From positions 1,116,001-1,180,000 of the forward strand of contig CBDDPH010000002.1 of assembly GCA_965232265.1 (NCBI GenBank): a stretch of 64,000 nucleotides of DNA, in the 5' to 3' direction. Below are positions 50,031-59,005 of this stretch, one piece after another. Numbering within the stretch: position 1 is the first letter of the stretch; each line of letters opens with the position of its first letter. Position numbers and translations under genes: made by a program. A model generated the notes under the pieces. It did no database searches and was not told where the DNA came from. It saw only the letters and a list, made by a program, of their open reading frames with translations. Source of the stretch: VXRD01 sp965232265. GTDB taxonomy: Bacteria > Latescibacterota > UBA2968.

Positions 50031-52517
50031 TTACATTCCCAGCATGTATGAGACTTTTACGAGAACGGCCCGGTTTCTTTCGTTCCATTGTCGCAAGACA
50101 TCCCGGTCATCCATGCTGTGATCGTAAGTCACGTCATAACCCTGATCATAGACAAAGTAAATATCACTGCCGGGACGGAAGCGGTAATTCAGCAATACGT
50201 TTACGCTGGCCTGCTCGGTGTCATTATTCCACTGGGCGAATAGTTTGACATAAAAGTCTGTGGAAAATGAATAGATCAAGCGGTTGCTCAAGACCTGAAT
50301 GTTGAAGTTGCCCTGGGGCAAGCGCAGCCAGTTGACTTCGTAATCCGTTTCAATCGAAAGTTTTCCCGAAGGTCTGTAGCTGTTTTCGAGTGAAAGTTTA
50401 TATCGCTTGCCCGTGTAATAGTTGCCGATTTCAATATCGAACTCGGGGCGGACTTTCCGCGAGCGACTCGGATAGGGACCGGTTCTGAATTTTGTAAAAT
50501 TGTATGTGCCGTGTGGAATAATTATATCTGGTCGTTTTTTCGATGGCTTGAACGTGCGCTCGACCACGTCGTGTGTTCGCGTAAATTCGACGCGATACCA
50601 GTCTCCGGCATTGAACCGCGTATAAGTCGCCACCTGCAAATCCCAAAATTTAACTTTGTTTATTGGGTCACTGGGATCTGTAAAGAGCCGAAATCTCGGT
50701 CCTGTGGAAATATAGCGAATCATATCCATTTTAGAGGGTATTCGCGCCCTGAATTGCGCCTCGTATCGCCTGAGTCTTTTCAATCCTGCGCGGCGGTTGA
50801 CAAATCCGGCTTTGGGTAGAAAATGCGCTCCAATATCGACGTATTTTAGCGTGCTGGAATAAATACCCCCCGAATAGGTCCCCTGTAAAAATCCCGCAGC
50901 CCCTGTTTGCGCGTCTTCAGCAGAATCCCAGGTTTGTGCGTAAAATCCCTGAAAATTGAGGGCATTGGATGGTGAAAAACTAAAATCGAGCCCGGCAGCG
51001 CGGTTGTATTGGTCCCAACCCGCGTCCGGAACAGGGGTTTGTTTATTCACGACAATGGCACCGATATTTGATCGCGCCAACACGTCGTGTTTCAGGCGCA
51101 AGACCGAAAAATTGCTGCGCTGAACAAATGTGCCATCGTGAAGCGTTTTGGAATCCGTCAATACATTCAATGCGCCAATACTCGTCTTGCCGGCTTTGCC
51201 CGCCAGTTTGCTGCCCAAAAGAATGGGCACGGGTTCCCCAGATTCCAGGCCGATTCGGCGGCTGTAAAATAAAATAGTTGGTGGGCGGCTGTCCCCTCCG
51301 CGTCTCGTGGCGGCTTCACCAAAATCAAAAAGAGTGGACCCCTCTAGGAAAAATTCGCGCTTTTCGGGAAAGAACTGCGAGAATTGCGTCAGGTTCACTT
51401 GCTCCTGGTCTCCTTCAACCTGGGCAAAATCTGTATTGTAGGACAGATCCAGTATCATGTTCGGCGTGAGGCCATATCGCACATCCACACCCGATTCAAA
51501 GGTCTCTTGTACAGATGTATCATCCGCCTGCCAATCTTTCACCGCACCGGGCAAAACATAAGGTTTGATCTGAAATACGCGGCGGGTTTTTAAGGATTTT
51601 AGTCCTCTTAATTCTGCGAGGTCTGTTGTGCGATAGCGCTGCGTTGGTGACGTCGATCTTTGCCCCACCATCAATGCTGTCGATTCGGTTTTGCGAGCGA
51701 TAAATCGTGCGAGGTTAATGCCCCATACCGCATCTTCTTCGTCCTTAAATCGCAGTTGATCGAATGGAATCGCCACCTCAACCGACCACCCTTTGTCGTC
51801 CCGGTGTCCTTCGGCTTCCCAGATACAATCCCAATCATCGTTGTAGGTGCGGCCTTCCCGCGATAGGATCAGATCGCGCTTGGCGCCGAGGGAGTTGACG
51901 AAGAAGAATGCACCGGTTTGACGGTCATTATAAGTATCCAGAAGAATTTGCACATTGTCATCGCCCCACACTTCAGAATCGCGTCGCATGTTATTTGCCA
52001 CGATTTTGTGTGGCTCAGAATCAAAACACTCAAATCCGAAATAGATTTTTCTCTGGTCATATACAATACGGGCTGTTGTGCGTTCGGTGCTCGGTACCCA
52101 GTAGCCCGGGTCGCGCTGTACAAATCCCTCGATGGGTTTTGCATTCTGCCACGCAGGGTCGTCCAAACGCCCGTCCATTTTGGGACCTTTATCCACGCGG
52201 GTGGCGTAAACAGCACGCGGTGCATCGTCAGAAGTCTGGGTGGTGACAACGCGAATGCGATCCGCTACCTTTACGGGTGAGCCGTTTTCTTCGACTACGC
52301 GAGCTACGAGCACATCGTCGTCGAGCTTTTTGATGACCTGAAGCGTGGATCCATTATCCATCTGCAACTGGCTTCCCAAAGTCGCCGCCCCGTTGAGTCC
52401 AGATACATAAGCGAGATCGCCCGTGATTTCTTTGACAATACCGGCTGTATCATCACTCGCAGCCGGTCGCGCGCAAATCGCTATACAGAAAAGCCCAAGC
52501 AAGCACGCTCTGATCAT
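50031..52517 (-). CDS. CBM9-like / DUF5916 outer-membrane protein
   Basis: An 828-residue exported protein starting after CAGGAG, with a signal peptide (1-21). Residues 25-95 form a small extra domain (EITGDLAYVSGLNGAATLGS). Residues about 105-290 are a carbohydrate-binding family 9-like sandwich (MDGRLDDPAWQNAKPIEGFV, YFGFECFDSEPHKIVANNMR, WSVEVAIPFDQLRFKD). The rest is the DUF5916 beta-barrel (LDLSYNTDFAQVEGDQEQVN and FFPEKREFFLEGSTLFDFG are its signature). It is probably an outer-membrane carbohydrate-binding or transport protein. It is monocistronic and ends at a terminator shared with the SDR gene. Confidence 0.87.
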   Translation of the reverse strand: MIRACLLGLFCIAICARPAASDDTAGIVKEITGDLAYVSGLNGAATLGSQLQMDNGSTLQVIKKLDDDVLVARVVEENGSPVKVADRIRVVTTQTSDDAPRAVYATRVDKGPKMDGRLDDPAWQNAKPIEGFVQRDPGYWVPSTERTTARIVYDQRKIYFGFECFDSEPHKIVANNMRRDSEVWGDDNVQILLDTYNDRQTGAFFFVNSLGAKRDLILSREGRTYNDDWDCIWEAEGHRDDKGWSVEVAIPFDQLRFKDEEDAVWGINLARFIARKTESTALMVGQRSTSPTQRYRTTDLAELRGLKSLKTRRVFQIKPYVLPGAVKDWQADDTSVQETFESGVDVRYGLTPNMILDLSYNTDFAQVEGDQEQVNLTQFSQFFPEKREFFLEGSTLFDFGEAATRRGGDSRPPTILFYSRRIGLESGEPVPILLGSKLAGKAGKTSIGALNVLTDSKTLHDGTFVQRSNFSVLRLKHDVLARSNIGAIVVNKQTPVPDAGWDQYNRAAGLDFSFSPSNALNFQGFYAQTWDSAEDAQTGAAGFLQGTYSGGIYSSTLKYVDIGAHFLPKAGFVNRRAGLKRLRRYEAQFRARIPSKMDMIRYISTGPRFRLFTDPSDPINKVKFWDLQVATYTRFNAGDWYRVEFTRTHDVVERTFKPSKKRPDIIIPHGTYNFTKFRTGPYPSRSRKVRPEFDIEIGNYYTGKRYKLSLENSYRPSGKLSIETDYEVNWLRLPQGNFNIQVLSNRLIYSFSTDFYVKLFAQWNNDTEQASVNVLLNYRFRPGSDIYFVYDQGYDVTYDHSMDDRDVLRQWNERNRAVLVKVSYMLGM

Positions 52518-52573
52518 ATCTTGCTCCTGAGAAAGTGGTCAGTAGTCAGTTCTAACCTCGGTGGAATATCTAC

Positions 52574-52593
52574 AAGTAAGTTTTTACTTACTT
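52574..52593. promoter_or_regulatory. Inverted repeat upstream of the DUF5916 gene
   Basis: AAGTAAG-TTTTTA-CTTACTT is a perfect 7-bp inverted repeat 57-76 bp upstream of the start codon, in an AT-rich stretch that also has repeat F-like sequence at 52531-52552. It could be an operator; no regulator is assigned. The rest of the gap to 52710 shows nothing. Confidence 0.35.
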
Positions 52594-52710
52594 ATACATA
52601 ATGTAACGAAAAATAAAATTTTCGCATTCTTTTTTTAATAAACAGTTGACGATCAATGGTTAGCGGGCGACCACAGGGGGACGCCCTCAGCCTCCAGTCC
52701 CCAGCTTTGC

Positions 52711-54153
52711 TCAATACATATTCTCTTTTGTCGTGATCGAACACCAGCGTGAATTGAACAGGGTTTGGAACAAAATATCTCGTGCAGCAGGTGTGCCGAT
52801 CTGTTTCAGCAGATATGCCGCGTAAAAGCGATTGTAGCGATTTTCGTCTTCGAGCATTGTCGCCAGTGCTTCAACTGCACTATCGCCCGATTCTCCGAAT
52901 TTTGCAAGGGTGAGGGCTGCGTTGCGGCGCACGCGATAGTCTTCATCGCCGAGTGCTTCTGTCAGATCAGAGCGTAGCTCTGGGGAGAAATCGCCGAGTG
53001 CGCCCAAAGCCTCGATGGCATTGCGGCGTACCCACCAGTGATGGTCTTTTATCGCGGTTCTCAAAGCGGGCGCAGATGCAATGGCGTCTGATCCGATATG
53101 TCCCAATACATTGGCAGCAACCGCTCGTATCCACCAGTGATCGTCTGATAATGTTTCTGTGAGGGCGGCGACTGCGGGTTCTCCTGTGGATGCCAGAGCC
53201 AGAGCCGCGCATCCACTCGTGGGATTTGTTCCATGGGCATTGTCCGGTGTTTTTACTTCTGTTTCCTCAATTGTCGCCAGTGTTTCCTCTCGCATGGCGG
53301 CGATGAGTTCAGGTACGGCTTTCGCGCCAAATTCAGCGAGTTTATACGCCGCGTCCAATCGGTCACATTCCGAACCATTCTTTAAGACTGGAATCCAATT
53401 TTTCAGACCGCTCTCTGGCGTCTCGCGTTCTTTTTGTGCGTTTCCACACATCCAGTGCCACACATCTTGCGATATGGCTGGATGCCGATCTTCAATGCCG
53501 GGCGACCACGTGCGACTCTGGTGATCCCATGTGGGTTTTTGCGGTTCTTGTGTACGCGCAAATTGGAATTTCAGCATGTACCGATTTTTGGTGCTTATAT
53601 TTTCGGTTGCGCGATGCCAGGAATCGAAGTGGATTAGAGCTACGGTGCCCGCAGGTCCACAAAATGCGCGTGCTCTTTCTTTTGTTTGTGCGGGATCTAC
53701 ATCGCTGATGGTTTTGTATATTTGCATACCGGGCAATACGCCCGAAGGTCCCATATCCTCAGTTGTATCCTGTGGAAAATAAAAAGCGAGCAGCCAATAG
53801 AATCTCGGATGTCGCAAGTTGTGATCATATACATAACAGTCTTTATGCCAGTGCTGTCCATTTCGTCCCGGAGGATTCAGGTGACAATGTCGATGGGGGT
53901 TCAAGATGTATCCCGGTCCCAGTAAGCTGGTGAGTGCCCCTTTTACGTTGGGGTGTTCAAATACCTGCCCGATCTGCGGTATTCGGGGCAAGATGTTATT
54001 GCCGGGATTGCCTTCTTTTTTAAAGACGGTCTCGATCTGGTCGCGGATATTCGCGTGGAATGAGGATGGATAATCCGCGTGAACGGTCATGCATCCATCT
54101 ACGATAAATCGCTGTACTTCACCATCATTCAATAACCGCATTGAATCAGCCAT
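52711..54153 (-). CDS. Phytanoyl-CoA dioxygenase domain fused to HEAT repeats
   Basis: A 480-residue protein, starting at 54153 after GAGGAG. Residues 1-245 are a PhyH Fe(II)/2-oxoglutarate dioxygenase: the first iron ligands are H-K-D in GQHWHKDCYVYD, the second His is in LIHFDSWHRATEN, and an Arg follows in KNRYMLKFQFAR. Residues 270-475 are about six HEAT/PBS-lyase-like repeats (AAYKLAEFGAKAVPELIAAM, HHWWVRRNAIEALGALGDFS, EDYRVRRNAALTLAKFGESG). HEAT repeats usually bind proteins, so the hydroxylase may act on, or be docked to, a protein partner. It ends the minus-strand gene run and lies 11 bp after the TIM-barrel gene. Confidence 0.85.
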   Translation of the reverse strand: MADSMRLLNDGEVQRFIVDGCMTVHADYPSSFHANIRDQIETVFKKEGNPGNNILPRIPQIGQVFEHPNVKGALTSLLGPGYILNPHRHCHLNPPGRNGQHWHKDCYVYDHNLRHPRFYWLLAFYFPQDTTEDMGPSGVLPGMQIYKTISDVDPAQTKERARAFCGPAGTVALIHFDSWHRATENISTKNRYMLKFQFARTQEPQKPTWDHQSRTWSPGIEDRHPAISQDVWHWMCGNAQKERETPESGLKNWIPVLKNGSECDRLDAAYKLAEFGAKAVPELIAAMREETLATIEETEVKTPDNAHGTNPTSGCAALALASTGEPAVAALTETLSDDHWWIRAVAANVLGHIGSDAIASAPALRTAIKDHHWWVRRNAIEALGALGDFSPELRSDLTEALGDEDYRVRRNAALTLAKFGESGDSAVEALATMLEDENRYNRFYAAYLLKQIGTPAARDILFQTLFNSRWCSITTKENMY

Positions 54154-54164
54154 GGTAAGTCTCC

Positions 54165-55025
54165 TCAACTGAAAATTTCCACAAATTTCGCAACGCTCGC
54201 CCTGAACCCGTCTTCATAAGTGCCGCCTTCGGGACGATAGACGCTTTCGTAAGAGATTGCGCCCGCATACCCGTCGCGTTTGAGCGCGTTCGCAATGGGT
54301 TCCATGTAGGGTCCCACATCGCCTTCGCCCAGGGGATAGAATCCAACGGTCGCGCGCGATATATCGGCTTTTGCGTCTTTGATGTGAATATGGCCGATAT
54401 AATCGCGAATTTCATTGTAGGCATCGGGAAAGGGGATATCCGTACAGTACATTGTGTTGGGAATATCCCACAGGAGTTTGAGGTGGGAGCTACCCAATTC
54501 ATCGATCAATTTTCGCGCCAGAAATCCCGATGTTATCATGGCATTATTGCCCGTTTCAACCACGAGTGTCACGCCTTCTTCTTCGGCTATTTGAACGGGT
54601 ACGGCCATCAGTTTTACCAGTTTGTCCCACGCACCGGCCGTTACAATCCAATCTTCTGCGCCATTGTACCCAAAAAGTATCATTTCTTTTTTGCAACTCA
54701 TAATTCTGACAGTATTTGTTCCGAGGGTTTTGGCAAGGGCAATGCACCGCCGCAATCCCGATACATGATCCTCAAATACGGGGTCTCCTATCTCGGTCTG
54801 CAAGACGGGCAAACCGCCAAAGTTGTGCCGCGAGATGCACGAGACTTCCATGTCGTGCTGATTGAGTAATGTCTTCATACGCGCCACTTGCTCGGCGTCG
54901 TGATCTCCCACTTCTCGATCCCATACAAACTGGAGTTCTGGATATCTCAGGCCGTATTCCGCCATGACATTCAATGCGTGTTCAAAATCCCTGCTGATTC
55001 CATCTGTAATGACACCGAGTTTCAC
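54165..55025 (-). CDS. Xylose-isomerase-like TIM-barrel (sugar phosphate isomerase/epimerase family)
   Basis: A 286-residue family member. The start is a GTG at 55025 with GGAG 8 nt upstream. KLGVITDGISRDFEHALNVM opens the barrel. The metal-site-like positions appear in VTLVVETGNNAMI (Glu), LKLLWDIPNTMYC (Asp), YIGHIHIKDAKAD (His and Asp) and AISYESVYRPEGG (Glu). Enzymes of this group isomerise or epimerise keto-sugars and inositols. It is followed closely by the PhyH-HEAT gene and preceded by 115 bp of repeats that separate it from the dehydrogenase gene. Confidence 0.87.
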   Translation of the reverse strand: MKLGVITDGISRDFEHALNVMAEYGLRYPELQFVWDREVGDHDAEQVARMKTLLNQHDMEVSCISRHNFGGLPVLQTEIGDPVFEDHVSGLRRCIALAKTLGTNTVRIMSCKKEMILFGYNGAEDWIVTAGAWDKLVKLMAVPVQIAEEEGVTLVVETGNNAMITSGFLARKLIDELGSSHLKLLWDIPNTMYCTDIPFPDAYNEIRDYIGHIHIKDAKADISRATVGFYPLGEGDVGPYMEPIANALKRDGYAGAISYESVYRPEGGTYEDGFRASVAKFVEIFS

Positions 55026-55055
55026 GAGTAAGCTCCAAAATTAATGGCATTGGCG

Positions 55056-55140
55056 GTGGGCGAAAAATTTTCCGCCCCTACATTCTATCCCTTCGTGTCG
55101 TTACTTGGTGAACTGGCCTGGGGAACGGCCAGTTGAACAC
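55056..55140. repeat. Repeat B hairpin followed by repeat A palindrome
   Basis: GTGGGCGAAAAATTTTCCGC to CCCTACAT (55056-55083) is B in reverse orientation. GGTGAACTGGCCTGGGGAAC then GGCCAGTTGAACAC (55107-55140) is a compact A unit with arms AACTGGCC and GGCCAGTT, ending right at the stop codon of the upstream gene. Confidence 0.7.
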
Positions 55141-56088
55141 CTACCGCTGCGTTGTAGGCTTCGCCTGTGCGTGCCCTTCGTGGATTTCACTTCTTCCTTC
55201 ACCCTTCCCACTTCTCACTTCAATATCCAGCATGTCTTCGAAAATTTTGATGATGGCCCAGTTCGCTTCTTCGGGGTTTACGCTGATGCCCGCTTGAAAC
55301 CACTCCGCAGCCGATGAGAGTGTGAACAGGGGCACGCCACATTCGCGTCCCAGTGTTTTTGCGATTCCGAGGTCTTTGTACATTGTGCCAATGCGGCTTT
55401 GGCCCGCGAAATTTCGTTCCATGATGTTTTGCGTTGTGTCCCGAAATAAGAAGCTACCGACCACACTCGTGTCGATGACTTCGTACAGAGTTTCGGGTTT
55501 TACGCCGGCTTTTACGCCCAGTGATAGGGTTTCGAAGATGCCCGCATAGGTGACGCCTGTCAAGACGGCCAGACACGCTTTCACGGTTTGCCCGGCTCCG
55601 ATTTCTTCGCCGACGTGGTAGATATTTTCTCCGACTGCCTTGAGAACTTCTGTCGCGTCCTCAAAAACATTCTGCTGTGCCGCGACCATCATTGTCAGCG
55701 TGCCAGCCTCTGCGCCGGGTGCGCCACCGCTTACCGGGGCGTCTATGACGCGAATATTTCTCTCTTTCAGGCATTGCGCGATTTCGACCAATTCCGACCG
55801 CAATATGGTTGCGGTACAGATAAATGTGGATCCCGGTTTCATGCTGTTCAACAAGCCATTGTTTAAGATTGCTTTAATTTGGTCGCCATTCATGACCATG
55901 ACGAACACGAAATCTGCGCGTTCGCCTACTTCGCCCACATTTTTGGCCGCATAAGCTCCCCGCTCGACATAAGGTTCCAATTGTTCGGGGCGCAAATCAT
56001 ACACGACAAGCTCATGGCCATTCTTCAAGATGTTCGCAGCCATCCCACTGCCCATATCTCCGACACCGATTAGCCCAACACGCGCCAT
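55141..56088 (-). CDS. NAD(P)-dependent beta-hydroxyacid dehydrogenase (3-hydroxyisobutyrate type)
   Basis: A 315-residue enzyme, starting at 56088 after AAAGGA. The cofactor loop is VGLIGVGDMGSGMAANIL. The substrate-binding block VIDAPVSGGAPGAEAGTLTM is intact and the catalytic Lys lies in GAGQTVKACLAVLTG. The Asn pair that usually follows this Lys by three and four residues is Leu-Ala here, so the specificity or activity may differ. The last 25 or so residues (RSGKGEGRSEIHEGHAQAKP and on) are Lys/Arg/Gly-rich, encoded by dispersed repeat sequence and outside the normal fold. It would oxidise a beta-hydroxyacid such as tartronate or hydroxyisobutyrate. Confidence 0.85.
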   Translation of the reverse strand: MARVGLIGVGDMGSGMAANILKNGHELVVYDLRPEQLEPYVERGAYAAKNVGEVGERADFVFVMVMNGDQIKAILNNGLLNSMKPGSTFICTATILRSELVEIAQCLKERNIRVIDAPVSGGAPGAEAGTLTMMVAAQQNVFEDATEVLKAVGENIYHVGEEIGAGQTVKACLAVLTGVTYAGIFETLSLGVKAGVKPETLYEVIDTSVVGSFLFRDTTQNIMERNFAGQSRIGTMYKDLGIAKTLGRECGVPLFTLSSAAEWFQAGISVNPEEANWAIIKIFEDMLDIEVRSGKGEGRSEIHEGHAQAKPTTQR

Positions 56089-56188
56089 TTTTTTTCCTTT
56101 CTCATCTAAATTTAGTTTGCTAATTAACAATAAACTACTAAAATCCAATGGACTGTGCCCCCATGGCGAGAGGGATAGGCCCCTGGTT

Positions 56189-56953
56189 TTATACGCGATC
56201 TTTCAACTGATATGCAATCGCGTAAAATGCCATTGTGTTACCCGTGCGATTTGGCTCGCTCCGATGCCAGGTGTAATTTGTGAAGAAGAGGCCATCGCCC
56301 GGTTTCATTTCGACCAGAACTTCATCGGAGTAATCGATCTGATCCAGGGGGATGCGGTGGCGCTTAAACGGTTCATGGGTTTCGGCGCCATTCACACGGG
56401 ATTTTCTGAACATCGGCGGGTCGTCGTAATAAGATTCGTGCGATACGAGTTTCCAGCCGATATGGCTGCGCGGCATGACCGATAATGCGATGGCGTTCTT
56501 TCCCACTTCTTGCATCGGGATCCAGCAGTTGCACCCCAATTCGGGATCGATTTTCCAGTACCACGAATCCTGATGAAAATAACTGCACCCACCCTGCTCG
56601 GTGTCAATCCATCCGTGTTTAACCCCTATCTGATCTGTGAAGAGTGCCACGTCGCCGCCCAAAACCCCCGCCATTGCATTTGCCATATTGCTGTGTTCTG
56701 CGACCTTAGCAAATACCTCTTCTTCCAGGCCCGGACGTTGAATGCCCTTGGGCACTGGGTCGCCTGATGTGGCGCGATATACTTCGGGATTGAGGACTTG
56801 AAATCTGCCCTTTTGCCAATCTGGCGGATGATCTACTATTTCCCGCACTCGCGTCCAGGCGTTTGCCATGAGTTCGGCGGGGATCAATCCCTCCACATGG
56901 CAGTATCCCTCTTCTTTATACTGTTGGATATGTCGTTCGGTGACGGTGCTCAT
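56189..56953 (-). CDS. Phytanoyl-CoA dioxygenase family protein
   Basis: A 254-residue Fe(II)/2-oxoglutarate-dependent oxygenase, starting after GCGAGGAAAAAG. The iron ligands are H-x-D in CSYFHQDSWYWKIDPE and the His in FTNYTWHRSEPNRTG; the Arg after it would hold 2-oxoglutarate. WIPMQEVGKNAIALSVMPRS is the typical double-strand block. Members hydroxylate or demethylate small molecules. Its start overlaps the stop of the upstream dioxygenase gene by 4 bp (ATGA), so they are translated together and may act on one compound in sequence. Confidence 0.9.
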   Translation of the reverse strand: MSTVTERHIQQYKEEGYCHVEGLIPAELMANAWTRVREIVDHPPDWQKGRFQVLNPEVYRATSGDPVPKGIQRPGLEEEVFAKVAEHSNMANAMAGVLGGDVALFTDQIGVKHGWIDTEQGGCSYFHQDSWYWKIDPELGCNCWIPMQEVGKNAIALSVMPRSHIGWKLVSHESYYDDPPMFRKSRVNGAETHEPFKRHRIPLDQIDYSDEVLVEMKPGDGLFFTNYTWHRSEPNRTGNTMAFYAIAYQLKDRV

Positions 56954-57753
56954 TCTTTTTCCTCGCTTATCCAGTGTCGAAACAGGGGTTTTGCGTTCTC
57001 TGGCAATTCCTCATATACCTGGCGGGGTACTGGTTCCTGGTCGTTATCGGTCAAACCGGTTTCATCTACCATCATTTTGCGCTCTTCAGACCCCGGCATC
57101 AACACGCGGGTGTTCAACCACCACGGGGCATAGCGAACGACAACGGATACCCGGTCATCCTGGGATCTATTGGGGGCGGTTGCGTGCCATATCCGACTGT
57201 CCAGCACGAGGACGCTTCCCGCCTGACCCGTTGCATTCATCTCGGTTGCATAAGGCGCGAGCGGATCCACATCTATATTTCCGGTTGGATTATTCGACCA
57301 TCGGTGGCTGCCCGGCACGATCAATGTGCCGCCATTCTCAGGGGTGAAGGGAGATAACATCCACAGGGTTGTGAGATGCATGACCGCATCTGGATAGGGT
57401 GCAAGCACATGTGAGGCGTTGATCTGATTAAACGGCCAGTCTGCATGCCATCTGCCCCTCGGATTGCCCGGGCGGTTGATGGTCGCTGAGACATAAGACA
57501 CTTTGACAAAGGAGCCAAAGAGTGTTTCGAGAAGAGCCATCAGCCTTGCGTCTGCGAGATAGGGCGCGAGGGACTGGTCATAGCGTATAAATCCCGGTAC
57601 GTGTCCGATGCCCTCCTTTGCAGCCTTTGCTCTGCCGTGTATCCCGGTGGCATGCAATACGTGATCGCGTATGGCATCCACCTCATCTTCTGGGATCACG
57701 CCTTCTATTACGGTCCAGCCGTCTCTGCGGATTCGGTTTAGATCGGTATTCAT
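56950..57753 (-). CDS. Phytanoyl-CoA dioxygenase family protein
   Basis: A 267-residue oxygenase starting at 57753 after GAGGGA, 10 bp past the stop of the alcohol dehydrogenase gene. The H-x-D motif lies in RGRWHADWPFNQINA and the distal His in DSRIWHATAPNRSQDD, followed by Arg. NGGTLIVPGSHRWSNNP is the typical block for this family. The C-terminal tail (QVYEELPENAKPLFRHWI) is common in relatives. Coupled by ATGA to the next dioxygenase. The substrate is unknown; together with the dehydrogenases next to it, a stepwise oxidative breakdown of a small molecule is suggested. Confidence 0.9.
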   Translation of the reverse strand: MNTDLNRIRRDGWTVIEGVIPEDEVDAIRDHVLHATGIHGRAKAAKEGIGHVPGFIRYDQSLAPYLADARLMALLETLFGSFVKVSYVSATINRPGNPRGRWHADWPFNQINASHVLAPYPDAVMHLTTLWMLSPFTPENGGTLIVPGSHRWSNNPTGNIDVDPLAPYATEMNATGQAGSVLVLDSRIWHATAPNRSQDDRVSVVVRYAPWWLNTRVLMPGSEERKMMVDETGLTDNDQEPVPRQVYEELPENAKPLFRHWISEEKE

Positions 57754-57763
57754 TGCGTGTCCC

Positions 57764-58855
57764 TCAAACATCAAATATGATGATCTGCCGCGCGACTCCG
57801 CCTGCGATCAGGGCCTTGAACGCATCGTCAATATCATCTAAGGATATATTGTGTGAAATCATTTCGTCGAGTTTGAGATTGCCCATGAGATACATATCCA
57901 CATACCGCGGCATATCCACGCGAAAGCGATTGGATCCCATGCTCGATCCCTGAATTTTGCGCTCGCGCAAAAAGTTGTGCCCTGTAAGCTCAATTTTAAC
58001 GCCCTGGGGAATCATGCCAATTATCGTGGCGGTGCCGCCTTCTTCGAGCATATAAAAACACTGTTCCGCAGTCTGTTTTAAGCCGACGGCTTCAAAAGAG
58101 TAGGCCACGCCTTTTCCACCGGTCAGATCCATTATTTGCTCAACGGGGTCGCCATCGTTGGCATTGACCAAGTCTGTTGCGCCCAATTCTCGGGCCAGTT
58201 GCAGTTTGGAAGAGACGGTATCTACTGCGATAATACGCCCTGCACCACCTATTCGCGCACCCTGCACAGCACTCAGGCCAATACCACCACATCCGACAAC
58301 GGCTACCGTGCTACCCGCCTCCACTTTGGCGGTATTGAGCGCGGCGCCAACGCCGGTTGTTACGCCACATCCGATCAGGGCTGCTTTGTCCAGTGGCATG
58401 TCTTCGCGGACTTTGCACACCGCATTTTCGTGTACCAGCAACTGTTCTGCATAAGAGGCGAGGTTTGCAAACTGAAAGAACGCTTGCCCATCCTGAGACA
58501 GACGCGGTCTATCGGTCTCTTTGCGCTGGGTCGATTCTCTGTCTTCACACAGATTTGGACGCCCGGTGGTGCAGTAGCGACAATGTCCGCAAAAAACCGA
58601 TAGACAGGTAATGACATGGTCGCCGGGTTTTGTGTATGTCACGTCTGGCCCGACCGCCTCTACAATGCCCGCCGATTCGTGGCCGAGCACGGCAGGTAGC
58701 TCGCAGGTATAAAGGCCTTGCTGAAAATGGACATCGCTGTGACAAACGCCCGCGGCGGCGGTGCGAATCAATACTTCGCGCCCGATTGGGTCGGCAATTT
58801 CGACATCTTCTACACTTATTGGCTGATGTGCTTCGCGCAAAACAGCGGCTTTCAT
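57764..58855 (-). CDS. Zinc-dependent alcohol dehydrogenase (MDR superfamily)
   Basis: A 363-residue enzyme starting after CAGGAGG. Catalytic zinc ligands appear as Cys in AAAGVCHSDVHFQQG and His in GHESAGIVEAVG. The structural zinc lobe with four Cys is CLSVFCGHCRYCTTGRPNLC, and the second catalytic Cys lies in LIGCGVTTGVGAALN. The NAD loop is VVGCGGIGLSAVQGAR followed by an Asp (IIAVD), indicating NAD. The lengths and lobes match class III-like and mycothiol/benzyl alcohol dehydrogenases. It heads the run of two dioxygenases and the hydroxyacid dehydrogenase, 10 bp from the first. Confidence 0.92.
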   Translation of the reverse strand: MKAAVLREAHQPISVEDVEIADPIGREVLIRTAAAGVCHSDVHFQQGLYTCELPAVLGHESAGIVEAVGPDVTYTKPGDHVITCLSVFCGHCRYCTTGRPNLCEDRESTQRKETDRPRLSQDGQAFFQFANLASYAEQLLVHENAVCKVREDMPLDKAALIGCGVTTGVGAALNTAKVEAGSTVAVVGCGGIGLSAVQGARIGGAGRIIAVDTVSSKLQLARELGATDLVNANDGDPVEQIMDLTGGKGVAYSFEAVGLKQTAEQCFYMLEEGGTATIIGMIPQGVKIELTGHNFLRERKIQGSSMGSNRFRVDMPRYVDMYLMGNLKLDEMISHNISLDDIDDAFKALIAGGVARQIIIFDV

Positions 58856-58875
58856 GGTGAACCTCCTGTTGTTCT

Positions 58876-58984
58876 GACCCCTCCCCCGTCCCCTCCCCGA
58901 GACGGGGAGGGGAGACCTGATCCCCCCTTCCTCGTAGGAAGGGGGTTAGGGGGTAGGTCCTGATAAATTTAAAACAGCTCCTAT
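58876..58984. repeat. Repeat C, uninterrupted copy
   Basis: GACCCCTCCCCCGTCCCCTC, GACGGGGAGGGGAGACCTGA, CCCCCCTTCCTCGTAGGAAG and GGGGTTAGGGGGTAGGTCC form an extended GC-rich hairpin matching 37362-37502, including the AAATTTAAAACA end. Confidence 0.72.
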
Positions 58985-59005
58985 GGAAGCTATGTCATCT
59001 CCTGT

